Shown piece after piece: positions 55,401 through 64,000 of a stretch of 64,000 bases of DNA. The DNA comes from Haliotis asinina (Eukaryota; Mollusca; Gastropoda; Lepetellida; Haliotidae): contig NC_090288.1 in NCBI RefSeq assembly GCF_037392515.1, positions 4,333,501-4,397,500 of the forward strand. Reading direction: 5' to 3'. The notes under the pieces are model-generated. The model was not told the DNA's origin. It did not search any database and saw nothing but the letters and a program-made list of their open reading frames with translations. The position numbers and the translations under genes are program-made. How positions within the stretch are numbered: position 1 is the stretch's first letter; the number at the start of each line of letters is the position of its first letter.

Positions 55401-56971
55401 GTGAAAGATGAGAAGAAATTTCGGTTGAAGAAGTAAGAATATACTCCGAAACGTCGCGTTCCGCATAATAAAGAACTTGAGTCCCATTAATGTTCACCTT
55501 TAATGTGAAACTGATTCCGAAGACCCACTCTTTAACTGACTTTATTTGCACGTACAGTCAAAATACCAAAAGACAGCGTTTCCTACTTTGGACCAGAGTG
55601 CCCGTCACCACAGGACAGATTTACATAATTAGTGCTTGCACAGTAACCAACGATTATGGGGAACTCCACCGGAAACATTCAGACTCGTTCATATACATTT
55701 ATATATATTTCGACTAAAACATATGTGAATGAGTATGGTTGTACTCCGCAATATTCCAGCAATTTCACAAGGACATGGGTTTCACAAATTGTACCCAAGG
55801 GGAATCGGGTCTTCGGGGTGACAAGCGAGCGCTTTAAACACTAGCCTACCCAAAATATAATGAGTCCGGAACAAAGTTCAAAGCACTTCGTCATATCCGT
55901 AAGGTCTTCATAAGCGTGTTTGTTATAAGCAGAGTTTACTAGATATGGTGTTTATATATCTTACTTGAGTGGACAACAGCCTGATATTCCGGACAGTGGA
56001 CAAGGACGACGTGGTCGTTTGCCTTGTGTATGTTGGCCATATACCCTGCGAGGAAGAAACAAATGTCTTATTTATAAATGTATGCCTAAACATTTTTTAT
56101 TTTGTAAATGTATTATTTATTGCATTGTTTCCAGAAAATTAACAAGTATCTCGAGATCATCCACGGAATATATAGCCAGTCTGCTTGCATGGAGGACTAT
56201 CCACAGTCCACAATTCAAATAGTGAATATTCAGAAAATTACACCCTTATTTTTGACAATTAAAGAATGTCTGATATGGCTCTTTTTATAAGATGTATAAC
56301 AATTCGGCAGAAATATCTCACTATATGTTCACAAACGTCTTCATTCTTTGTCCTATCTGTTTTCGTAATACGGTGTTCATAATATCGACCACCCCGGTTT
56401 GCATAAACAGTCGATCATTTATTGAGGAAAAACTGTTTATGAAGTTAAACAAGTTAAACAACAAACCAACTATGATTTAGGTATGTTGTGAGCAAATGTT
56501 CACTTGAAATATATACAGGTAGCGCATTTGAACATAACTAAGTTTTCAGTTGCAAGGACCATCTTTGACAAGAGTCTAAAATTGTACTTATCATGCCTTT
56601 GGGGAGTGACTTGACACAACCAGAAATTCGACACATAAAGTTCGAGAGGTCAGGGTGAAAATAATGATAAATATAAGGGCACAGCCGAAAATTCGTCTCA
56701 ATCGAGTTCGAGACATTGGGGTTCAACTGTATTGTGAAGTCTGATAAGAGAAGAAAAAGAGTCGCTATCTGCCCCGCCAGTGTTCACATTACACTACATA
56801 TATCACACATGTTCGTGACGTGGATGATTCTTGAGTAGAAAAACGAACTCCCATTCTCCGTACAAACAAAACTTCCTATTTACGAACAAACTCACACTTA
56901 CATTCAAAGGCATAGTCTGAGTTCTCGCTCCCGTCCATTGCTATGGCTACAACTCGCTTGCCGTCGGCCAT
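52459..56971 (-). CDS. Universal stress protein, four exons, 151 residues (gene 2)
   Basis: Exons in transcription order: 56902-56971, 55965-56045, 53228-53334, 52459-52656, all with GT..AG junctions in phases 1, 1, 0. The product starts [20 protein letters not shown] and continues [20 protein letters not shown], the helix [18 protein letters not shown], then [19 protein letters not shown], which fits the ATP-binding pattern G-2x-G-9x-G-S, and ends [10 protein letters not shown]. An in-frame stop lies a few codons upstream of the ATG, which fixes the start. Length is normal for the family. Exon 4 matches gene 1 at about 45 of 62 aligned residues, and exon 1 is the same length (70 bases) in both, so the pair is a tandem duplicate. 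Introns are 856, 2630 and 571 bases, far shorter than in gene 1. Confidence 0.93.
54270..54385. repeat. Tandem duplication of about 57 bp (intron 2 of USP gene 2)
   Basis: CTGTCCTTGGCCTCTGATGT and TTGTCCTTGACCTCTGATGT occur in matching contexts 57 bases apart. Confidence 0.8.
55730..55855 (-). repeat. tRNA-like SINE (family A), intron 2 of USP gene 2
   Basis: GCAATATTCCAGCAATTTCA, GGGAATCGGGTCTTCGGGG (diverged B box) and GCGCTTTAAACACTAGCC (complement of the A box). Confidence 0.85.
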
Positions 56972-57199
56972 CTTGAACAGGTCAATGGATTTCTCTGTTG
57001 GTTGTCACTCGCCTTTCTTGTCCAAAGTGAGCATATCTCTAAGTCACGTGAGACTACCCACGAGGTTACATGATAGCTATGATAGACAGCACAAGTAAGC
57101 GCACATGATGTACACTGGTGACGGTGTTGTGATGTTAGAAAAAATATCTATGAACAGCATGACATAGCGCGGGGTTATTTTTTTATGAACTGATTTCTT

Positions 57200-57430
57200 G
57201 GTTTATTTGTTGCTTAACGCCACATTCAGCAAAGTTAAAGCTTTTTTGGCGGCGGTCTGTAAAGAATCGAGACTGGGTCAGACAATCCAGTGATCAACAT
57301 CATGAACACCGTTCTACGCAGTTTGAACACGATGGCATGTGCGAATCGAATCAGCAAGTCTGACGACCGAATCAGTTATTCGACTTATGATAAGCATGGG
57401 TGTTAGTCTAACCCGAATCTTCATGGATAG
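57200..57430 (-). repeat. SINE family B
   Basis: TTAACGCCACATTCAGCAAA, GGCGGCGGTCTGTAAAGAAT, CAGACAATCCAGTGATCAAC and AATCTTCATGG in family order on the plus strand. Confidence 0.88.
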
Positions 57431-57569
57431 TATCGACTGATTTTTCACGTTACCTTTACAGTGTAAATGAGTTAGTGGGCTGGGTGTACTATGATGCTTA
57501 AATCAGAAACCTGGGGACAACTTTCTTGTTGTACTATTCTTATCTTATTATATGATTTATAATCCGAAG

Positions 57570-58195
57570 CAGTGGGGTAATCTTGTGGTTACAGCGTTCG
57601 TTCGTCACACTGAAGACCCAGGTTCGATTCCACACATGGGTACAATGCAGCGTTCGAATTCTCTGACAGCCCGAAGGCCCACCACCGGTTGGTATTATAT
57701 CGGACCTGTAGTTTCAAATATTTGCAGGCCCTTGTGGCCCTCAGTAAATTATATGTGCGTTCTTTTTCTAACTGGTATCTTTCCCCTTTTCTTGTTAACG
57801 TTCAGGAATCATCCATGATCCTTCATGTTACGATAACTTAGTTTCACATCCTGGTACTTCAGAGCTTTGCGCACAGGAACGTCAATGCCAGTAAACGTCT
57901 CTCTGGGTCTTAGGACTCGCTATTCGATTTTGTAGAAACAGTGTAAAACTGTGCACAGTGTAGTCTGTTTTGTTTTTATCGGTTTGACATATTCAACAAC
58001 ATGGACCTGCAGATTTCATTCAGGGCCTGTAGATTTTATACACAGCAGACGGCAGCAGGCCCTGGCGGCCAATTGGCAAAATATATAGTATTGCAAACAC
58101 TGGTACAATGTGTGAAGCCTGGCGTTCCTTGCTGTGGTATTGCTGGAATATTGCTGAAACCGGCGTAAAGGCATAGTCACTCACTCACTCGTTCA
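57570..58195 (+). repeat. tRNA-like SINE (family A) split by a MITE
   Basis: The 5' part (57570-57647) has TTGTGGTTACAGCGTTCG and GGTTCGATTCCACACATGGG. The 3' part resumes at 58103 with GTACAATGTGTGAAGCC, TGGTATTGCTGGAATATTGC and GGCGTAAAGGCATAGTCACT. Removing 57648-58102 and one copy of the 8-base duplication restores a normal SINE. Confidence 0.93.
57648..58102. mobile_element. hAT-like MITE, 455 bp, nested in SINE
   Basis: Exact 8-base duplications GTACAATG flank it (57640-57647 and 58103-58110). The ends are short inverted repeats: CAGCGTTCGAAT on the left, CAGTGTTTGCAAT as the complement of the right. An 8-base duplication with CAG(C/T)GTT ends is typical of hAT transposons. There is no transposase frame, so it is non-autonomous. 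The interior has repeated GCAGGCCCT and GGCGGCC words near both ends. Confidence 0.9.
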
Positions 58196-58234
58196 TTGTA
58201 ATGGGAATAATAACTAAGGTCACAAGACGAATGC

Positions 58235-58390
58235 TAGTTATACACTCCAAGCAGTGAGCTTGCATGTGACGCCAAAGGACCGGGTTCGATTCCAAACAAG
58301 AGTACAATTAGATCAATGGCTGGCGTATCCCGCTGTGTTCTTGCTGGAATATCATTAGTAACTGAGAGGTAAAATCAAACTCACCCACGT
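58235..58390 (+). repeat. tRNA-like SINE (family A), diverged
   Basis: GGGTTCGATTCCAAACAAG, GAGTACAATTAGATC, GTTCTTGCTGGAATATC and GAGGTAAAATCAAACTCACC. It is the second family A copy within 700 bases in the same orientation. Confidence 0.8.
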
Positions 58391-59335
58391 TCTCCTTTTA
58401 GTGTTGCCCTGTGCTAACGGAATAAAATAGAAAGACCATTTGAAATTACATACTGCCTACAGTCTCATTAAAATAATTTTGTACATCGTTACAACACCAT
58501 TGTGCCTCAAGATTTGAACATACCTGTAAGAGGCTGGATCATTCTGTTTTGCCAGTCATTGTCGAAGCTTCATATGTCTGATACGAGTTTGCGGGGCATT
58601 CAAACAAGCATGGTTAAAAATAATTATTACAATATTCAAGTGACTCCTATTGCCATTGTGTTGCTATGGATATGAAAAACATTTTATTATTTGAGAGTGG
58701 CATGAAATCTACACCCAAAGGCTGGGCGTGGTTGGCTCAAGAGCGCACATACCCCAGATATCTTTCAATTAGGGTTTTCCATTCAAGTTTGCTTAAGGTT
58801 CTGTAGACATGACCTTCTAAGTCGGTAATCGAGTTTATTGTAAACGAGTCAATATTGGATTTTGATAGCATTGAATTTGACTTATTCTACCAAAATATAT
58901 TTTACAGACAAATACAAATATACTTCCTTCCGAAAAACGGTCATTTGGTACAATAAATGTTTTGATAAATCGATTTTATATTTAATGATTTTTTCACGAA
59001 CAAATGGTGGCTGAAATATATAGGATATAACGTCAAGGGGTTTCAAGGTAGCACTCGGTATTTTTCTATCGATACAGTGGCCAATCGCGAATATCTCCCA
59101 CATCTACCTGCTACTATTGCCAGCTATGTTGTTCCGCATGGCAAGTCATTCGAAATGCCTCTTAAAGACACACTGTCACCACATTTCTCTACAAATATAT
59201 AATGCATTTCTATCAATAAAACTAACCACCAGCCCTCATGGAAACTACGATACAATTTATTCCTAACGAAATTACGTATTTAGATTACATTGTCAAGTGA
59301 AAAGTTCGAATGAAGTAATGCAGCGTGTTATCGAT

Positions 59336-59375
59336 CATGAATGAATGAATGAATGATGAATGAATGAATGAATGA
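59336..59375. repeat. (TGAA)n microsatellite
   Basis: Two blocks of TGAA units separated by TGA. Confidence 0.95.
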
Positions 59376-59622
59376 TAGCAAGAAATAATAGCAAGAATTA
59401 TATATGAATGGATAAAAGTAATATAGAAAAAGAAGAAAAGAAATACATGTGTGAATGAATGAAAAGATAAATGGTACAGCACGGCCATCTCAAACATGTT
59501 AAAGAATGCAAAACTATAGCTAGAACATGTGTTTTTAAGAATCTACTTTGAGACATCTTTACATTAGTATTTAATTCAGATGATTAGAAAAGATAAGATA
59601 AGATAAGGTAGGTAATATCGGA

Positions 59623-59699
59623 CCCAGATAGCATTCAGACGTTGTCCCAACGTTGGGCCAATGTCTGCCAATTTGGCCCAACTCTAAATGCTATCTTGG
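59623..59699. mobile_element. Short palindromic element (77 bp)
   Basis: The left end CCCAGATAGCATTCAGACG and the complement of the right end, CCAAGATAGCATTTAGAGTT, form an imperfect inverted repeat. The interior repeats TTGGGCCAA-type words (CAACGTTGGGCCAATG, CAATTTGGCCCAAC). It resembles a hairpin MITE; no target duplication is evident. Confidence 0.65.
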
Positions 59700-60958
59700 A
59701 GATGAGATAACATTAATAATGTTTATAAATATTTTATAATATTTTCATCATGAACAAAAACTTATAACTCAACAGCAGTGAATAAAAATCATGTAAAAGG
59801 CCCATAAATGATGAATCAACTTCGAACTGACTTAAACGTCAAGGAAAAGTAAAGACAAGTAATATCAGATGACATAATATTATATTTTCCAAAGGGAAAT
59901 GGTAGCTACAGCGCGAATGAACACATAAAATAACACTTAGAATCCAAGGTGTTCTAGAACACAAACAGTGTAACGGAAATTAGAAAAAAATATAATATTC
60001 TTGTGAAAACCTTAGTAAATCATGGGGAGTATGCAATGTAAATTAAACAACGAAACTGTAAGAGACATTATCGTCAGAGGAATAATTAATGTAGCAATAG
60101 TGTCAAACACAAAATTCAACGAACTAAATCAATAGGAGCTCGGATAATAGCTGGGATTAGCGAGACAAGATTAAGCATGGAGTAAAAGAACAGCCCTGAA
60201 AACGTAACAGGTGTCGTTGTCAAGACAGAAAACAATGTTTATAGACAAGGACAGACATAGAAAATAGAAACTGTCGTTAGAAACTTTTCAACAATTTTGC
60301 TCTCGAAAAGTTTGTGTGTACTACTTATTTTGGAACCAAGGGATTTTTCAGCCGGTTATTACAATATCATTTATGGCATTTCTTCCAAAAACTGAAAATT
60401 ATAACTCACCAGCAATGAAGAAACGTTTTTTTCCATATACGTTGAACCAACTTTGAATTGACATCTTGTTGGCCGTTTTATACACACATTTCAAGCTGAT
60501 TTAACTGAATTTTCAGCATTTTGGATCTGAGTGGTGATTTACAATCATCTCTTTAGTTTTACTTGCTTATTTTGAATAGTTTCCCAAGACTCGTAGTTCA
60601 ATTACACATGTACCTAGCATACACAAAAAAAATGCAAAGCTTGTCTTGTAAGCTATACTTCATCACTGCTTGTACCATTCGTCATAGTTGGGTTCAGAGC
60701 TCTAAACCAAAAGCAATAACACGTACAAGGAAACACATAAACGGAATTCAACGATGCAAGTTAAAAAGTGATCCACGATCATTTGCTGGGACGTAAAAAA
60801 GCTCTTGACATTAAAGTGTCACTGTGCAGTGAGTGAAATATTGAAACACAAGTGTGTATCTGAGTGGATCTAGATAATCTTTCCTGGACACATGTTGCAT
60901 GTGTTACCGCAGAATACGATCTTTGGTAATGAATACATCTATATGCAGTCAAAGCATG

Positions 60959-63418
60959 TCATTCAATCATGTTAACTGTAGTAATAGATTCACGTAGTCT
61001 GTTCCAGAATACAACGCTGCCATACACGTCGGTATTGTACTCCAAGTAACAGTTGTTGGACAACATCACTGCCATGTCCTTGGGGAGATGCTTCATGTCA
61101 ACATGCTGATAAAGCACAACCAGCACGATGTTCTGTCTTCTTGAGATCCCCTCCATCCGGGCCATGTTGTACTCAAACTCACACCAGTGACTCTTCAGGA
61201 AAGAAGGAGACAAAACGATCAAGGTCTTGCGGCTATTCTGGATCGCGTTAACGATGTTGGACGCAATTACTTCCCCCGGAAGAAAATCCCGATGATGGAT
61301 GCACAATCGAAGTCCTCCTTTGTCTTCCAGTTCCGATATCATACTCTCGATAACGAGGCATCTGTCTGTGTCTGCATATGACACAAAAGCATCATACTGA
61401 TACTCTAGGTCATCTTGGTCAGACGTCTCCAGTTCCCGATATTTTCTTCTCCCAACAAAGTACAGGTATTTCAGTTTCCATCTGTGTCGATACCCTGCCC
61501 CTAACCCTATCCCGACCATTGTCACTAACAGACTGGACACTGTCAGGGCAGAAGTAATAACATTTGAGCTGCATCCTTTTTCTAAACCTGTTATTATAGA
61601 CTCCAGATTTCTAAAGCTGTTGACCATCCCATTTTTAGAAAGACACGTCAGTGATTCCATGTCCTCAACTTTATCAGCGATTTTGTTCATCCACCGGAGT
61701 GATTCCAGCGATGAGCACATGCATCTGAAAGGGTTTCCTCTCAGACGGATTGAAACATTTGACAGTTTGTCCAGTTCTTCTAGAGTCTTGACTGGCATTT
61801 CGAGAAGTTGGTTATGACTTAAATCAAATAATTTTAGATGTGACAAGTGTTTGAGTTGAGCAGCAGTTGTTCTTATGATGTTATTATTAATTCTGAGAAA
61901 TTGTATGTTTGTTAGATTTCTAAAGAGAGCCTCTGGTAAGTAACTGATTCTGTTTTGAGATATATCTAGATCTGTCAAATTCACAATGTAACTGAAAATA
62001 TCACCCTTTTCATCAGAAGCTATAACATTTCCGAGAAAGTTGTTTGAAAGGTTGAGATGTGTCAGACTATTGTTAACATTAAAGAAACGTGAGTGAAACC
62101 ATTCCATTATGTTGTCAGAGAAATCAAAATGTTCAACTTTTTCAAAACCAATAACAACACCTGTAACAGAAGAAATCAAATTACCATTTAGAGAAATGGC
62201 CCTCAAATCGTTTTTCTTCACTTTAGCCCCCATTAAAACCATTCTTAAACAACAGAATGACACTTTCAGTACTTGAAGGTTTGGTGGAAAATTGAATGTA
62301 GCGATCCCATTCCCTTTCTGTAGTGTTTTCTGGTTTGAGATATCTAGAACTCGAAGTGCCTTTAGTTGTGTCATTTCAGACAAGTATGGGCCATTATAAA
62401 ACCTGTTCCATCGGGCCGACAACACCTCTAGAGTTTCGGGTAAATTTAACATGGTTCCTTTTTCGAAATCAATGACTCCATTGCCAGAAATGTCAAGTTC
62501 ACGCAGTGAGGTATTCTTTAGATGCACAAAATCGTTTACCCGCAGTTGATAACAGGATAGGGATAATTTAGTTATATGGTTCATTTTCAGAATTTGTATT
62601 GTAGAATCACGTAGGCCATACGTTGCTTTAACGAATTCAGGAAATCCTAAATCCCAATTTTCTGATATATCAATTGTATGGATACGGTAAAAAGGTGAAA
62701 ATGTTGAAGGTACGATTTCTCTGATTTGACAGTAGGACATGTACAGATATTCCACATGGGGTACATTTAGAAAAGTTGAGTTTTGCAAGGTCAGTTTGCA
62801 GTAGTTGGTATATGGGGTGAAGGCGAGAAGAGAGAGTTTCTTAAGTTTGGCAAATCCTGGTCCAAAGTCTGCCGGACGCCCATCAACGTAAAGATGAGTA
62901 AGTTCTGCTAGATACCGAAAGGCTGCGTCAGGATATGTTGCAGGGCCACTGTCATCTCCAGGCCATGCTGTCAGCTGATTGAACTGGATGTTAAGAACCT
63001 GAAGTTTATGTAGAGGCTTGAACAGATTTGTTTTGTAGGTTTTTGGATCCAGCTTTAGATCATTGCCTTTTAGGCTTAGGGTGACAAGGTTGTTAAGACC
63101 ATAAAAAGCCAGTTCATGCAGGGTGTTGAGGTTGTTTCTTTCAAGATATAGACTTTGGAGATTTCTCATTGTTGAAAATACCTTTGGGCCTATTGTTGTT
63201 ATGCTGTTGCCATCGAGACAAAGCACTGTGGCTGATGTTGGTAAACCCCATGGAACCTGTGTAAGATTTAAGTTTGAACAGTTCACGTATACCCGGTGGT
63301 GGCCGATGGTACAAGTACAAGGGGAACAACTCTGACCAGAAATCATTGCTACCAGCGGGATGTTGAAAATACATGTAAATATCAGCTTTGAAGGTTGTAG
63401 ATTCGCCATTCTCAACAT
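60959..63418 (-). CDS. Toll-like receptor, single exon, 819 residues
   Basis: A membrane pattern-recognition receptor that would signal through TIR adaptors to NF-kB. Residues 1-28 form a signal peptide (hydrophobic KLIFTCIFNIPLVAMISG). A Cys-rich N-terminal cap (CSPCTC) follows, then about 20 leucine-rich repeats with LxxLxLxxNxL spacing. One C-terminal Cys cap (NPFRCMC to GLEKGC) directly precedes a membrane segment at about 620-643. The single Cys cap makes this the vertebrate-like rather than the Drosophila Toll-like type. The TIR domain spans about 673-815: box 1 YDAFVSYA, box 2 with RDFLPG (BB-loop Pro at 714) and box 3 FWNRLR (804 onward). All are intact and no stop interrupts the frame. 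An acceptor-like TTTTCTTTCAG ends at 63486 on this strand, 68 bases before the ATG, so a 5' untranslated exon may lie outside. The ligand cannot be told from sequence. Confidence 0.96.
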   Translation of the reverse strand: MLRMANLQPSKLIFTCIFNIPLVAMISGQSCSPCTCTIGHHRVYVNCSNLNLTQVPWGLPTSATVLCLDGNSITTIGPKVFSTMRNLQSLYLERNNLNTLHELAFYGLNNLVTLSLKGNDLKLDPKTYKTNLFKPLHKLQVLNIQFNQLTAWPGDDSGPATYPDAAFRYLAELTHLYVDGRPADFGPGFAKLKKLSLLAFTPYTNYCKLTLQNSTFLNVPHVEYLYMSYCQIREIVPSTFSPFYRIHTIDISENWDLGFPEFVKATYGLRDSTIQILKMNHITKLSLSCYQLRVNDFVHLKNTSLRELDISGNGVIDFEKGTMLNLPETLEVLSARWNRFYNGPYLSEMTQLKALRVLDISNQKTLQKGNGIATFNFPPNLQVLKVSFCCLRMVLMGAKVKKNDLRAISLNGNLISSVTGVVIGFEKVEHFDFSDNIMEWFHSRFFNVNNSLTHLNLSNNFLGNVIASDEKGDIFSYIVNLTDLDISQNRISYLPEALFRNLTNIQFLRINNNIIRTTAAQLKHLSHLKLFDLSHNQLLEMPVKTLEELDKLSNVSIRLRGNPFRCMCSSLESLRWMNKIADKVEDMESLTCLSKNGMVNSFRNLESIITGLEKGCSSNVITSALTVSSLLVTMVGIGLGAGYRHRWKLKYLYFVGRRKYRELETSDQDDLEYQYDAFVSYADTDRCLVIESMISELEDKGGLRLCIHHRDFLPGEVIASNIVNAIQNSRKTLIVLSPSFLKSHWCEFEYNMARMEGISRRQNIVLVVLYQHVDMKHLPKDMAVMLSNNCYLEYNTDVYGSVVFWNRLRESITTVNMIE

Positions 63419-63486
63419 GCTCAGTTGAATATGTTCGGCATATGATCGAGACCGAATATTCTTTGGTGTAGTCGTCTTACTATTTC

Positions 63487-64000
63487 TGAAAGAAAAATAT
63501 TTTTTGTATTGAGGATTTTGAAACAGATGTAACCAGGTAGTTTCTGTACTTGTTACTGCCAGGGAACAGCGAACATATTAGCTATTGAAAAGGTAAAGCT
63601 GAATAACAGTCACAATTATGATGATATATCAACACGTTTGTACGGAATGGCGTGAGTGATTGAAGATTTGTTGAAGGCGTTTTCAAAGCATATTGTTATG
63701 GTTTTGCCCAAGGACCATAAAAGTTGGTCAAATGTTGTTCGGTAACCAGTAACGGATCTTTGTAATACAAAAGGCGAATTACTAATATTATCCAACTTGA
63801 CTGAGTCACTACACATAGAAAGAAGTTTGCCATGTCATTCTCTCTTGTCTGAATAGGATATTGAGTCAGGAAACACAGAGATGGCATAGATGTACTTCAT
63901 TGCAGTTTTGCAAGAGAACCAACGGCATACTCAGCAATATGCAAGTGATTCTAGAGAAAGGGAACCTATGATTTGACTGTAACGGTGAGATGTGCATTTA
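63487..64000. other. Upstream of the Toll-like receptor; probable 5' intron or promoter
   Basis: No coding sequence recognised. The splice-acceptor-like tract at its left edge makes at least the first part likely to be an intron. Confidence 0.4.

Larger units (their letters stand above)
58391..60958. other. No gene recognised between SINE cluster and TLR
   Basis: Contains a TGAA/ATGA microsatellite (about 59336-59375) and the palindrome at 59623-59699. Otherwise AT-rich and unassigned; the part nearest 60958 should hold the TLR 3' untranslated region. Confidence 0.5.

Overview
This window looks like nuclear DNA from a marine gastropod, most likely an abalone (Haliotis) or a close relative. 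The reasons are intron-split host genes, a vertebrate-type Toll-like receptor, very high microsatellite and minisatellite content, and more than twenty copies of tRNA-like and other SINEs ending in CTCACTCAC. I recall that 3' end from abalone sequences but could not search for it. Bacterial features (operons, ribosome sites, CRISPR) are absent.

Layout. Positions 1-31 kb hold no host gene I can recognise. They contain a decayed LINE (3.4-6.1 kb), two smaller LINE fragments (14.8-15.3 and 24.6-25.0 kb), minisatellites, SINEs, one apparently complete Tc1/mariner transposon with an open transposase frame (18543-19839) and a decayed Tc1-like transposase (about 21.8-22.2 kb). From 31.4 to 57.0 kb two four-exon universal stress protein (USP) genes lie head to tail on the minus strand (31411-43021 and 52459-56971). 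Their exon phases match exactly; one has long introns packed with repeats. Between them on the plus strand is an intronless DDX23/PRP28-like helicase copy (46299-48027). Most of its second RecA domain is gone and a 15-bp minisatellite stands in its place. A deleted mariner relic (44782-45448) lies nearby. From 57.5 to 58.2 kb a hAT-like MITE sits inside a tRNA-like SINE with an exact 8-bp target duplication. At the right edge (60959-63418, minus) is a single-exon Toll-like receptor of 819 residues.

How the genes relate. The USPs (small ATP-binding stress proteins) and the Toll-like receptor (innate immune sensing) both fit stress and defence biology, but nothing in the sequence shows that they are co-regulated. 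The helicase copy looks like a retroposed paralogue of a spliceosomal gene. It has an intact N-terminal frame but altered catalytic motifs.

Most interesting structures: the half-helicase retrocopy with DEVD in place of DEAD; a dispersed element in which a 28-31 bp minisatellite repeatedly precedes the same core; two SINE families sharing one 3' tail; nested insertions with readable target duplications; and two pairs of inverted duplications around and inside the first USP gene. All identities come from reading motifs by eye; no database search was run.
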